Assembly: GCF_900141855.1 (NCBI RefSeq)
Contig: NZ_FQYU01000009.1
Location: forward strand, 62,001-126,000
Length of the DNA: 64,000 nucleotides
Direction of reading: 5' to 3'
Source: Pseudozobellia thermophila
GTDB taxonomy: Bacteria; Bacteroidota; Bacteroidia; Flavobacteriales; Flavobacteriaceae
This document shows, one piece after another, positions 16,223-24,697 of the stretch (positions are counted from its first letter, which is position 1; each line of letters begins with the position of its first letter). Below the pieces are notes generated by a model that did not search any database, was not told the origin of the DNA, and saw nothing but the letters and a program-made list of their open reading frames with translations. The position numbers were made by a program, and so were the translations under genes.

Positions 16223-17200
16223 TTATATAAATCCTTGCGCTTTCATCCATTCGTCGTTGAACATTTTGGCTACGTACCGACTACCGTGGTCGTGAAAAAG
16301 TACGACAACCACATCGTCTTCGTCAAAATGTTCCTTCAGCTGTAAGACCCCCTTGATGGCGGCACCGGCCGAGTTGCCCAAGAACATGGCCTCTTCCTTG
16401 GCCAATCTTTGGGTATACACCGCTGCATCCTTGTCGGTCACTTTGGTAAAGCCGTCGATAACGTCAAAGTCGACATTTTTGGGCAGAATATCCTCGCCAA
16501 TGCCCTCGGTGATATAGGGGTATATCTCGTTCTGGTCAAAAATTCCGGTTTCGTGGTACTTCTTGAAGACGGAACCGTAGGTATCTACGCCCCAAACCTT
16601 GATGTCCGGATTCTTCGATTTTAGATAGGAGCCTACCCCCGAAATGGTTCCACCGGTACCCACCCCCACTACAAAATGGGTCACCTTGCCCTCGGTCTGT
16701 TCCCATATTTCGGGACCCGTACTTAAAAAATGGGCCTTCGTGTTCGATGGGTTGTCGTATTGGTTGACGTACCAGGCACCCGGTATTTCTTCGGCCAGTC
16801 TTTTAGCGGTCGAATAATAACTTCTGGGGTCTTCGGGAGCGACATCCGTGGGGCATACATGTACCTCACTGCCCATGGCCTTTAGTATATCTACCTTTTC
16901 CTTCGATTGCTTGTCGTTCATCACGCAGATCAACCGGTAGCCCTTGATGGTGGCGGCCAGGGCCAGGCCCATACCGGTATTGCCCGAAGTGCCCTCGACA
17001 ATGGTGCCGCCCGGTTTGAGTATCCCGGCCTCCTCGGCATCCTCGATCATCTGTAGGGCCATACGGTCCTTTACCGAGTTACCGGGGTTGAAGGTTTCGT
17101 ACTTCGCCAAAACCAAGCAAGGCAGGTCCGCCGTAAGCTTGTTGATCTTGACCAAGGGCGTATTTCCTATGGTCTCAAGTATGTTTTTCGCGTATTTCAT
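16223..17200 (-). CDS. PLP-dependent cysteine/cystathionine beta-synthase
   Basis: This is a 325-residue fold-type II PLP enzyme. The PLP Lys is K44 in GNSVKDRM. The substrate loop EGTSGNTGMG, the phosphate-binding GTGGTISG and the C-terminal GNSAGAA all match O-acetylserine sulfhydrylase/cystathionine beta-synthase proteins. There is no heme-binding N-terminus and there are no CBS domains. It could make cysteine from O-acetylserine and sulfide, or cystathionine from serine and homocysteine; sequence alone does not decide. It lies 54 bp after the LolC/E-type permease gene and 10 bp before the epimerase. The context with sulfate transport and persulfide oxidation favours sulfur assimilation. 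Confidence 0.87.
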   Translation of the reverse strand: MKYAKNILETIGNTPLVKINKLTADLPCLVLAKYETFNPGNSVKDRMALQMIEDAEEAGILKPGGTIVEGTSGNTGMGLALAATIKGYRLICVMNDKQSKEKVDILKAMGSEVHVCPTDVAPEDPRSYYSTAKRLAEEIPGAWYVNQYDNPSNTKAHFLSTGPEIWEQTEGKVTHFVVGVGTGGTISGVGSYLKSKNPDIKVWGVDTYGSVFKKYHETGIFDQNEIYPYITEGIGEDILPKNVDFDVIDGFTKVTDKDAAVYTQRLAKEEAMFLGNSAGAAIKGVLQLKEHFDEDDVVVVLFHDHGSRYVAKMFNDEWMKAQGFI

Positions 17201-17254
17201 TCCAATCGTTCTACTCTGTTTTACATCCTTTTCCAGATCAAAACCAAATGTCCC

Positions 17255-18496
17255 CTACTCAAATTGAATGGCCTTGACCGGGGTGATCTTGGTAATAATA
17301 TACGAGGGGACCAACAGCATTAAGAGGCAAAGCACCAGCACCCCTACGTTAAGCAGCAATACAGTGGGCACATCAATGTACACCGGAATATAATCAATAT
17401 AATATTCCTGTGGATTGGGGAACTTCAGTATCCTGAACCTTTGTTGGAGCAGAATGGCCCCCAAACCGATCAAATTGCCCCAAAAAAGACCGATTCCGAT
17501 AAGATAGGCCGCATTGTACAAAAACACCTTTCTTATACTCCAGTTCGCCGATCCCAAGGCCTTCAAAACCCCTATCATTTGGGTACGCTCCAAAATTAGC
17601 ACCAGCAAGGCGGTAATCATATTGAAGCCGCTTACGATAATTACAATACCTATGATCAGAAGAATATTGAAATCGAAAAGATTGATCCATTCGAATATCT
17701 TGTAATACTTGTCAACTATGGTTTGGGTATCGAGGGTAGAAAGGGTTTTCCCGTAGATTTCCTTGCTTTTTTCCTGGATGTCGTCAAAGCTGTCCAAGAA
17801 AACCTCAAAATTACCGACTTGGTCCTCGTCCCACTTGTTCATGCGCTGTATGTGGCGAATATCGACAAAGAGGTAGACCCCGTCGAATTCCTCAAAACCG
17901 CTATCGTACAGACCGGTTATGGTAAAGCGCCTTTGGTTGGGCATTTTTGACACATCGTCGTCCTTGAGAAAAAAGGCGTAGAAGCTGTCCCCCGTTTTCA
18001 GGTTCAGCCGGTTGGCCATAAGGCGCGACATCAATACCTGCTCATTGAGTTCGCCACTGTAGTCGGGCAAGGTACCGTCGACGATATACTCTTCAAAAAC
18101 GTCCCAATTATAGTCTTTGCCCACCCCCTTGGCCAAAATTCCCTCAAAGGTCTCCTCGGTACGGATAATGCCCCCTTTACTGGCTACGGCCTGAACGTGC
18201 GAGATGCCGTCTACCCCCTTAAACTCGGGATAGAAATCCTGGTTCAGGGAAACCGGTACCACCGAAACGTCGGAGGCATTGTTATCGTAGTTCGATATTT
18301 GGATGTGCCCGTTAAAGGCAGCTACTTTCTCACGTATTTTGTATTTAAGGCCAACACCCGTCCCTACGGCAATAAGCATCATAACAAGCCCCAATGCAAT
18401 AGCCGTGATCGCTATTTTTATTATCGGGGCGGAAATACTAATTTTATGCGCTGCACCTTTGATGAGCCGCTTGGCCAAAAAATATTCAAAATTCAA
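17255..18496 (-). CDS. ABC transporter permease of the LolC/E (FtsX-like) type
   Basis: This is a 413-residue inner-membrane protein. An N-terminal transmembrane helix (about 22-46), a large periplasmic MacB-like domain (about 47-265) and three C-terminal helices form the FtsX/LolC/LolE architecture. These permeases release lipoproteins from the inner membrane with a LolD ATPase, which is not encoded nearby. The start codon is TTG at 18496; the encoded NFEYFLAKRL matches the family N-terminus. The promoter lies inside the divergent NamZ gene. The next leftward genes (PLP synthase onwards) may be co-transcribed with it, but the 54-bp gap leaves this open. Confidence 0.85.
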   Translation of the reverse strand: MNFEYFLAKRLIKGAAHKISISAPIIKIAITAIALGLVMMLIAVGTGVGLKYKIREKVAAFNGHIQISNYDNNASDVSVVPVSLNQDFYPEFKGVDGISHVQAVASKGGIIRTEETFEGILAKGVGKDYNWDVFEEYIVDGTLPDYSGELNEQVLMSRLMANRLNLKTGDSFYAFFLKDDDVSKMPNQRRFTITGLYDSGFEEFDGVYLFVDIRHIQRMNKWDEDQVGNFEVFLDSFDDIQEKSKEIYGKTLSTLDTQTIVDKYYKIFEWINLFDFNILLIIGIVIIVSGFNMITALLVLILERTQMIGVLKALGSANWSIRKVFLYNAAYLIGIGLFWGNLIGLGAILLQQRFRILKFPNPQEYYIDYIPVYIDVPTVLLLNVGVLVLCLLMLLVPSYIITKITPVKAIQFE

Positions 18497-18499
18497 TCT

Positions 18500-19768
18500 A
18501 TGGCGTTTTTATCCTCTTTCAAAAGTACATTTTTCATTTGGTTTTTGCTGTTTTCAACGTGTACAAACCACGGGAAGGACCAGAAAACAAATGCCGAAAC
18601 CGGTGTAAGGGCGCAGGACTCCGCCATGGTACGGCCGGTAATCGTCGGGGCCGACCGAACCGAACTTTACCTGAACCGGCTGAAAAACAAAAAAGTGGGG
18701 GTAGTCGCCAACCAGACCAGCGTAATTTTCAAAAAGCCCCAAACCGATGGTCCGGAGAACTTAGGCCATGTTGCCCATGTGCATTTGGTAGACTCCCTCC
18801 TTGCACACCAAGTGAACATAAAGGCTGTTTTTGCGCCCGAACACGGTTTTCGGGGGGCGGCCGATGCCGGCGAAAAGGTCAAGGACGGGGTAGACCCCGA
18901 AACGGGCATCCCCTTGATCTCCCTTTACGGCAAAAACCGGAAGCCATCCGCCGAGCAGTTAAAGGACCTTGATATCGTCGTATTCGACATACAGGATGTG
19001 GGCGTGCGCTTCTACACCTATATCGCCACCCTTCAATTGGTAATGGAGGCCTGTGCCGAAAACGGAAAGCCCCTTATCGTGCTCGACCGCCCCAACCCCA
19101 ATGCGCATTATGTAGATGGCCCAACCATGGAGAAAGCCCATACCGGTTTTCTGGGCATGACCGAAATACCCTTGGTCTACGGAATGACCATAGGCGAATA
19201 CGCCATGATGCTCAATGGCGAAGGCTGGCTGGAGGGTGGAAAAAAGGCCGACCTCGAGGTAATAAAGCTGAAAAACTGGAGCTACGACACCCCGTATTCG
19301 CTCCCCATAAGGCCCTCCCCCAACCTGCCCAACGACAAGGCCATCAACCTCTACCCAAGCCTGGGACTCTTCGAAGGCACCAACATCAATGCCGGCCGAG
19401 GCACCGAATACCAATTCCAACGGTACGGGGCTTCCTTTTTAGACAGCACAAAATATAGCTTCAGCTATATACCCCAGCCCAATTTTGGCGCCAAAAACCC
19501 CAAAGAGAAGGGCAAGAAATGCTTTGGAAAAGACCTGTCGCAAATTCCCGACCAAAATGAAGTATCGCTACGTTGGCTGATTGACGCCTATACCAATGCG
19601 TCGGACAAGGGCCGGGTTTTTAATACGAGCGGGTTCACCAAGCACGCCGGGACCGAAAAACTGCAACAACAGATCGAGGCGGGTATCACGGAGGAAGAGA
19701 TCAAGGCCGGTTGGAAGCCCCAATTGGAACGCTTTAAAAAGATCAGGCAAAAATACTTGATGTACTAA
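18500..19768 (+). CDS. NamZ-type exo-beta-N-acetylmuramidase (DUF1343), lipoprotein
   Basis: This is a 422-residue lipoprotein precursor. The signal peptide ends in FLLFSTC with C21 as the lipidated residue. The rest matches DUF1343, whose characterised member NamZ removes N-acetylmuramic acid from the end of peptidoglycan fragments. Visible family blocks include VGVVANQTS, FAPEHGFRG, IPLISLYG, FDIQDVGVRFYTYI, RPNPN and GRGTEYQFQRYG. The ATG at 18500 is chosen because it gives this signal peptide; the longer open frame upstream is antisense to the permease gene. The start codons of the two divergent genes are only 3 bp apart. It ends with a 4-bp overlap with the BLUF gene. Confidence 0.87.
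   Translation: MAFLSSFKSTFFIWFLLFSTCTNHGKDQKTNAETGVRAQDSAMVRPVIVGADRTELYLNRLKNKKVGVVANQTSVIFKKPQTDGPENLGHVAHVHLVDSLLAHQVNIKAVFAPEHGFRGAADAGEKVKDGVDPETGIPLISLYGKNRKPSAEQLKDLDIVVFDIQDVGVRFYTYIATLQLVMEACAENGKPLIVLDRPNPNAHYVDGPTMEKAHTGFLGMTEIPLVYGMTIGEYAMMLNGEGWLEGGKKADLEVIKLKNWSYDTPYSLPIRPSPNLPNDKAINLYPSLGLFEGTNINAGRGTEYQFQRYGASFLDSTKYSFSYIPQPNFGAKNPKEKGKKCFGKDLSQIPDQNEVSLRWLIDAYTNASDKGRVFNTSGFTKHAGTEKLQQQIEAGITEEEIKAGWKPQLERFKKIRQKYLMY
18520..18527 (-). promoter_or_regulatory. -7 element for the LolC/E-type permease, inside the NamZ gene
   Basis: On the minus strand TACTTTTG matches TAnnTTTG exactly. It lies within the signal-peptide codons of the divergent gene and would give a leader of about 18-20 nt. 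Confidence 0.6.
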
Positions 19769-20202
19769 ACGATCTTAAGATTGAGTATGGCCTTTCGCAC
19801 GTTGAACCAAAACAGGTTTACGGTAGCCGAAAGTTTATCTGAAAAATCGGAAAGCATCAACAGGTTTCTCTCAAAGTTCTGTAGATCGGAGGTGTCGATA
19901 CCCTGCATCGTTGGGTCGAAATAGGCCATGTTCCAATCTGAAAAACTTCGCTTGTCATCGACCTCCTCGCAGACCAAACGCACGTTCGAATGCCTAGTGT
20001 CTTGTGCTATACGTTTAAAAACCTTGGTTACATGACTCCGGTCGCCCTCTAGGATCTGCACGAAACAACCGTTGTGGTAGACCAAACAACCTGTTATGTC
20101 CATGGCCTTGTTTCGGGTTCGCGCGGCGGACAGAATCTGTTCTACCCCCAATTGATCAAAGGGGGCACTGGCATTCGACTCATAGGTAAGCTTATAGATC
20201 AT
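19765..20202 (-). CDS. BLUF-domain blue-light photoreceptor
   Basis: This is a 145-residue stand-alone BLUF (FAD-binding blue-light sensor) protein. The essential residues are present: Tyr in KLTYES (Y7), the Asn in RTRNKAMDITG, the Gln in FVQILEGD and the Trp/Met pair in DWNMAY. The C-terminal 45 residues are helical and could form the cap that signals to a partner. There is no effector domain (no EAL or cyclase). The ATG at 20202 gives the family start MIYKLTY; a longer upstream frame is not needed. It converges on the NamZ gene with a 4-bp overlap. The downstream partner is unknown. Confidence 0.9.
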   Translation of the reverse strand: MIYKLTYESNASAPFDQLGVEQILSAARTRNKAMDITGCLVYHNGCFVQILEGDRSHVTKVFKRIAQDTRHSNVRLVCEEVDDKRSFSDWNMAYFDPTMQGIDTSDLQNFERNLLMLSDFSDKLSATVNLFWFNVRKAILNLKIV

Positions 20203-20268
20203 TGAACGTAATTTTGGCCAAGGTACGAAACTATAGCACGGCAAGCCCATAGCCGCCATGGACAAAAA

Positions 20269-21123
20269 TCAGTCTACCGAGAGTGACTCGACTTTTTCGT
20301 ACCCTGTAGGTTTTCTATACTTGTGAAAAGGTTGCCTGAGCAAGCCCTTGATACTTGCGTTCTCGACCTCATCGGGAAAGGTATCGACACCATAGACGAT
20401 CTGCTGCCGATCCAACTTCATGTAGGTTCCAAAAAGACGGTCCCATACCGAAAAGATATTTCCGTAGTTCGAGTCGGTATAAGGTAATTTATAATGGTGG
20501 TGCACCTTGTGCATATCAGGTGAAACGATTACCCAACTGAGGAGGTCGTCCACTTTTTTGGGCAATTTGATGTTCGCGTGTCCGAATTGCGTAGCGACCA
20601 AGGAAAGGGACTGGTACAGCATCACGATACCAATGGGCGTACCGATGACAAATACCCCCGTCAAGGTAAATACAAAACGGATCATACTTTCCAAGGGGTG
20701 GTGCCTATTGGCGGTGGTGGTATCGACGTTGTGGTCGGTATGGTGCACCAAGTGGACCATCCAAAGTGGTTTGACCTTATGTTCTACCCAATGTGCAAAA
20801 TAAGCCCCGACCAAATCCAACAACATTACCCCCAGAACGACATAGGCCCAAAGGGGCATTTCGGGCAACCAATTGATAATACCGAAATCGTGGGCAACGG
20901 TCCAATCGGCCGTACCCAGCAACAAAAAGGCGAGGGCGAAATTCACGATGACGGTGGTAAGCGTAAAGAAAAAATTGGGCAAGGCATGCCTCCATTTTCC
21001 GTACTTGAAACGAAACAACGGTATAGCTCCTTCGAGCACCCAAAAAAAAGTGATGCCCCCAACTAAAATGAGGGACCGATGCAAGGAAGGTATACGCTCA
21101 AAATAAGCAATAAGAGTGTCCAT
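20269..21123 (-). CDS. Sterol desaturase/fatty-acid hydroxylase family membrane protein
   Basis: This is a 284-residue integral membrane protein of the fatty-acid hydroxylase superfamily. About four hydrophobic segments surround the di-iron histidine boxes: HWVEH, HLVHHTDHNVD and HKVHHHY, with a further HHP. It probably hydroxylates or desaturates a lipid in the membrane using O2; possible substrates include fatty acyl chains or carotenoid- or sterol-like lipids, and the sequence does not choose. The start is the ATG at 21123. It lies 66 bp upstream of the BLUF gene on the same strand, so the two may share a transcript, which would link a lipid modification to blue light. That link is only positional. 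Confidence 0.83.
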   Translation of the reverse strand: MDTLIAYFERIPSLHRSLILVGGITFFWVLEGAIPLFRFKYGKWRHALPNFFFTLTTVIVNFALAFLLLGTADWTVAHDFGIINWLPEMPLWAYVVLGVMLLDLVGAYFAHWVEHKVKPLWMVHLVHHTDHNVDTTTANRHHPLESMIRFVFTLTGVFVIGTPIGIVMLYQSLSLVATQFGHANIKLPKKVDDLLSWVIVSPDMHKVHHHYKLPYTDSNYGNIFSVWDRLFGTYMKLDRQQIVYGVDTFPDEVENASIKGLLRQPFHKYRKPTGYEKVESLSVD

Positions 21124-21301
21124 AAAACTGGGTTGAGGCTACGACAAATGCCCGTGGTTCTAAACCAGGCCTTTAGAAATATACAAAATTTGGCAGAATT
21201 GCACCTGTTTTTTTTCCGTATCCCCGCTTCAGATTTTTAAGCCGAACAAGTCGCTAGACCCGATACCGTCCAACCTCGTCGGGCAAGGAAGCCGGCAGGC
21301 T

Positions 21302-21811
21302 CTATTTTTTCTTGACCGGCACCCAGACCTCTTCTTCCGAATCGGGGTCGTTGTTCCTGTATTTTTCGCCCAGAAGCTCAAAATGCGGCCTATCGTCCAA
21401 TTCGTAGGCCGAACTGGGCAGCCATTCCTGAAAAATGAACTCCATGGTTCGGGGAAACCGGTCAGCTCTCCCCTTATGCACAAAGACGGCGTACAATCCG
21501 CCGCAAAGGGTCATGGTTTCGAAATCCGCTTCACGGTCCGTAAAATCGGAAACCTCAACGGCGGCCCATTTCGTAAATTCGGTTGTGGGACCGAATTGCG
21601 GCATATCGGCATCGGCATAGACCTGTACGGAATACAGATCGGTCCCCACTTTTTTCCCGACCTTTTTCTTGTTCGCCATAAAACCGTTCCACAATTCAAA
21701 GGTTCGATCATTGGCCAAGGTCATCCTTAACGAGCGGCCCACCAACTTCTTCGGGGGCAATTCTACCATTCTTGGGCCGAGGGCCATTTGTCCATCTTCC
21801 ATGGGCGTCAT
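21302..21811 (-). CDS. GyrI-like effector-binding-domain protein
   Basis: This is a 169-residue single-domain protein. The pattern LPPKKLVGRSLRMTL, then LWNGFMANKK, then a central YSVQVY, and the late MEFIFQEWLPSSAYELDDRPHFELLGEKY matches the GyrI-like/AraC effector-binding fold (SOUL-like small-molecule binding). There is no DNA-binding domain. Such stand-alone proteins bind or hydrolyse hydrophobic compounds, or sequester toxins. The start overlaps the stop of the YkgJ-type gene by 4 bp (ATGA), so the two form one transcription unit. Ligand unknown. Confidence 0.82.
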   Translation of the reverse strand: MTPMEDGQMALGPRMVELPPKKLVGRSLRMTLANDRTFELWNGFMANKKKVGKKVGTDLYSVQVYADADMPQFGPTTEFTKWAAVEVSDFTDREADFETMTLCGGLYAVFVHKGRADRFPRTMEFIFQEWLPSSAYELDDRPHFELLGEKYRNNDPDSEEEVWVPVKKK

Positions 21812-22305
21812 TTAAGCTTTATACGTTCTTTCATCGCCTCTACGATATGGAAGGCAGCGGGACAAATAGCGACATTTTTAAGGGTAAGGTTGCCTATCTG
21901 TTGGAATTTTTTCCTATCGGTGTGCGGAAACTCCCGGCAGGCCTTGGGCCGAACATTGTAGATCGAGCAATAATTATCGGCTCCTAAAAAGGCACAGGGT
22001 ACTTCTTGCAGTACATAATCGTTGTCTTCATCTATCCTCAGATAAGCCGCTATGAACGCCCGGGGCTTCAGGCGCAAATGCTTGGCGATCCGTTCAATAT
22101 CGGCGTTGGTGAACAGGGGTCCCGTCGTTTTGCAGCAGTTGGCGCACTCCAGGCAATCGGTACGTTCGAACTCTTGGTCGTGCAGGTCTTGCATGACGTA
22201 ATCGAGGTTTTTCGGCGGGCGTCTTCTGAGTTTCGCAAAGAACTTCTTGTTTTCGGCGTGTTTTTCACCTGCCTTCTGTGGAAGTTGTTCCAATATTTTA
22301 TCCAT
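21808..22305 (-). CDS. YkgJ-family cysteine-cluster protein
   Basis: This is a 165-residue soluble protein with eight or more conserved Cys. They include CLECANCCKTTGP near residue 50-60, CAFLGADNYCSIYNVRPKACREFP in the middle (given in part) and a last Cys in AICPAAF. This is the YkgJ (CxxCxxCC) zinc- or iron-sulfur-binding family of unknown function. The ATG at 22305 is preferred over an in-frame ATG 69 bp upstream because a consensus -7 element sits between them. It overlaps the GyrI-like gene by 4 bp. The role is unknown. Confidence 0.83.
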   Translation of the reverse strand: MDKILEQLPQKAGEKHAENKKFFAKLRRRPPKNLDYVMQDLHDQEFERTDCLECANCCKTTGPLFTNADIERIAKHLRLKPRAFIAAYLRIDEDNDYVLQEVPCAFLGADNYCSIYNVRPKACREFPHTDRKKFQQIGNLTLKNVAICPAAFHIVEAMKERIKLK

Positions 22306-22322
22306 CCTCCTAAAAATCTCGT

Positions 22323-22330
22323 CAAAACTA
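22323..22330 (-). promoter_or_regulatory. -7 element for the YkgJ/GyrI-like unit
   Basis: On the minus strand TAGTTTTG fits TAnnTTTG and lies 17 bp upstream of the ATG at 22305. It argues against the longer start at 22374. Confidence 0.6.
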
Positions 22331-22379
22331 AGCAAGAAATGTCTAAATAGTCCATTTTTGTAGAACAAACGCATCCACC

Positions 22380-23087
22380 ATGAAAGATATCTTTGGTATG
22401 GCCCTGCAAGATTACCAAGGGGGCCGGTATTCGGAAGACATCACCACTTCGTCATCCTTGGACGAAGAAGACTGTATTCCCCTGCCCTACCTGTTCCGGA
22501 GCTATGGGGATATGCCGAAACTGGAACAAAGGGCGCTCGAACTTTGTCGGGGGGAAGTCCTCGATATCGGTGCGGGCGCGGGCAGCCATAGCCTCTACCT
22601 ACAAGGGAAAGGCCTAAAGGTTACCGCCTTGGACACCTCGGCCGGTGCCATAGCAACCTGTTCGAAAAGAGGGGTCGAAGAAACCGTACACAGTGCCCTA
22701 CTTGATTATAGGGGGCGTACCTTCGATACCTTGCTCATGCTTATGAACGGTATCGGCATTGTGGGCCGCTTAAGCCATATGCACGATTACCTTCTTCATT
22801 TTAAGACCTTGCTCAAGCCCGGGGGTCAAATTTTACTGGACTCCAGTGATATTATCTATATGTTCGAAGAAGACGACGACGGAGGGGTTTGGGTACCCAA
22901 CACCGGGGCTTATTATGGGGAGGTCGAGTTTACCATGGCCTACAAGGGACAAAAAAGTGATTCTTTTTTTTGGCTATATGTAGATTATCGTACCTTGTCG
23001 AATGCCGCTATGGCTGTAGGACTACAGTGTGAGCTGGTACAGGAAGGGAAGCATTACGATTATTTGGCACGGTTATGGTGCGCCTAA
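22380..23087 (+). CDS. Class I SAM-dependent methyltransferase
   Basis: This is a 235-residue cytoplasmic methyltransferase with a Rossmann fold. Motif I is VLDIGAGAGSHSLYL (about residues 60-74), motif II lies around VTALDTSAGAIA (given here in part), and motif IV around FDTLLMLMNGIGIVG. The C-terminal part forms the beta hairpin region. Substrate is not recognisable; the family includes small-molecule and natural-product methyltransferases. The start is the ATG at 22380, divergent from the YkgJ unit with a 75-bp gap. A weak -7-like CATTTTTG lies upstream. Confidence 0.85.
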   Translation: MKDIFGMALQDYQGGRYSEDITTSSSLDEEDCIPLPYLFRSYGDMPKLEQRALELCRGEVLDIGAGAGSHSLYLQGKGLKVTALDTSAGAIATCSKRGVEETVHSALLDYRGRTFDTLLMLMNGIGIVGRLSHMHDYLLHFKTLLKPGGQILLDSSDIIYMFEEDDDGGVWVPNTGAYYGEVEFTMAYKGQKSDSFFWLYVDYRTLSNAAMAVGLQCELVQEGKHYDYLARLWCA

Positions 23088-23136
23088 TCCAAATTCTTAC
23101 TTTCTTTTTACATTATATAAACTAAAAGGCATTTCA

Positions 23137-24045
23137 ATGAAAAAGACAACTAAAGCCTTGCTCGTGCTTTTTTTGGCCTGGTTTTGGGGCTGTTCGAGCG
23201 ATTCGACCGACACCGATGCGTCCAATGCATCGGGAACCGTGGACAAAACGGCCAACTTGCAAGGGACCGGCGATTCGGCCAGGGACCTGTTGTCGAACGA
23301 GAACTTTACCAAACTCAAAATAGAAATTGCCTATGTCGACGGGTATGCGCCCACTGAAGAAGCCATAGACGGTTTTGTAAACTACCTCAAGGAGCGCACC
23401 TTTAAGGAAGAAATCGAAATTGTCTACAATACCTTGCCGTCACCCGACGAAGAGAGCCTCACCCTGGATGAAATTGCAGATTTGGAAAGCAAGAACAGAA
23501 CGGTATACAACGAAGGGAGCACGCTGGCCATTTACATCTATTTTGCCGATGCACCGGCCGATGGCGATGATTTGGAGGAGGGTCTTGTAACCTTGGGGGC
23601 GGTCTACCGAAATACCTCGATGATCATTCATGAGGCCACTGTTCGCAAACTGGCCGCCCAAAGTTTCTTTATTTCCGATGCCGATGTCGAAAACACTACA
23701 TTGAACCATGAATTCGGACACCTCTTCGGGCTCGTGAACCTAGGAACGCCCTCGATCCACAACCACGAAGACACCGAGGCCAACGACGGGGACGACCCGG
23801 CGGGCAATAACCACTGTTCGGTCGCGGGCTGTCTGATGCGGGCCGAACTACAGTTTGGCGGAGGCCTGAACAAAGGGCAGTCGCTATTCTCAAAGAATTC
23901 AAACGGACTGATAGCCCCTTGTCGGTTAAGCGGGGCCAGCGTAATCAAAATGTTGGAAAACCGGACCGCCAAAGGGGTATTGCCCACCCCGCCCGACCTT
24001 GATGCCGAGTGCTTGCTGGATTTGGCATCGAACGGGGGGCGCTAA
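23137..24045 (+). CDS. Lipoprotein metalloprotease (metzincin-like)
   Basis: This is a 302-residue secreted lipoprotein. The signal peptide ends in FWGCSS with C19 lipidated, followed by a Ser/Asp/Thr-rich linker. The zinc site is H191-E-F-G-H195-L-F-G, and the position of the usual third metzincin ligand is Asn (VN). The segment after it holds HNHED and NNHCSVAGCLMR; His here could supply the third ligand, and CLM resembles the Met-turn. This layout is that of a flavobacterial membrane metalloprotease family. The ATG at 23137 is chosen for the signal peptide. The natural substrate is unknown. It follows the methyltransferase gene by 49 bp and may share its transcript. Confidence 0.8.
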   Translation: MKKTTKALLVLFLAWFWGCSSDSTDTDASNASGTVDKTANLQGTGDSARDLLSNENFTKLKIEIAYVDGYAPTEEAIDGFVNYLKERTFKEEIEIVYNTLPSPDEESLTLDEIADLESKNRTVYNEGSTLAIYIYFADAPADGDDLEEGLVTLGAVYRNTSMIIHEATVRKLAAQSFFISDADVENTTLNHEFGHLFGLVNLGTPSIHNHEDTEANDGDDPAGNNHCSVAGCLMRAELQFGGGLNKGQSLFSKNSNGLIAPCRLSGASVIKMLENRTAKGVLPTPPDLDAECLLDLASNGGR

Positions 24046-24060
24046 GGCCACGGTGTCCGT

Positions 24061-24693
24061 TTAAGGAATGTTCAGGTATTTATGGGTCTGTAAGGAAACC
24101 TTCCATTTGGGGTGCTGCATCACATAGTCGACGATTAGGGGCGTAACCTTATCGCGAACGCTCCATTCGGGCTGTAAGTACAGTATACAGTCATCGTTGA
24201 CCTTTGCCGCTTCCTGCTCTGCAAAAATCAAATCGTGCCTGTTGTAGACAATGACCTTCAACTCATGCGCACGGTCATAGACTTCCTTATGGGGCAGCTT
24301 GTTTTTTTTCGGGGATAGGCAGATCCAATCCCAGGTCCCGGTCAAGGGGTAGGCCCCGGAGGTTTCGATATGGATCTGAAGGTTTTTGGCCTTTAAGGCA
24401 TCGGTCAGGGGCTTCATGTTCCAAGTCAGGGGCTCACCGCCGGTCACCACGATCGTATTCGAATACTTCGCCGCATTTTCGACAATGGCCTCCACAGGTG
24501 TCGGCGGATGGGTTGCGGCGTTCCAACTTTCCTTTACATCGCACCAGTGACACCCGACATCGCAACCTCCCACCCGAATAAAATAAGCGGCCGTACCCTT
24601 GTGAAAGCCCTCTCCCTGAATGGTATAAAACTCTTCCATTAAGGGCAAAAGCCTGCCCTTATCGACCTCTCTTAAAACTTCATCTTCCAACAT
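24061..24693 (-). CDS. queE: 7-carboxy-7-deazaguanine synthase
   Basis: This is a 210-residue radical-SAM enzyme of the queuosine pathway. It converts 6-carboxytetrahydropterin to 7-carboxy-7-deazaguanine. The [4Fe-4S] cluster Cys are C44, C48 and C51 (GGCDVGCHWCD), the CxxxCxxC spacing of radical SAM proteins. The substrate region PLMEEFYTIQGEG and VVTGGEPL match QueE. The ATG at 24693 is chosen because it directly follows a -7 element by four bases and the longer upstream frame is not homologous-looking. The predicted mRNA is leaderless. The other queuosine genes (queC, queD, queF) are not in this window. Confidence 0.92.
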   Translation of the reverse strand: MLEDEVLREVDKGRLLPLMEEFYTIQGEGFHKGTAAYFIRVGGCDVGCHWCDVKESWNAATHPPTPVEAIVENAAKYSNTIVVTGGEPLTWNMKPLTDALKAKNLQIHIETSGAYPLTGTWDWICLSPKKNKLPHKEVYDRAHELKVIVYNRHDLIFAEQEAAKVNDDCILYLQPEWSVRDKVTPLIVDYVMQHPKWKVSLQTHKYLNIP

Positions 24694-24697
24694 TCGG

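Noticed and set aside
18197-18499. Longer NamZ start inside the LolC/E-type gene
   Set aside because: The extension is antisense to permease coding sequence and would destroy the signal peptide and lipobox; the ATG at 18500 fits the family.
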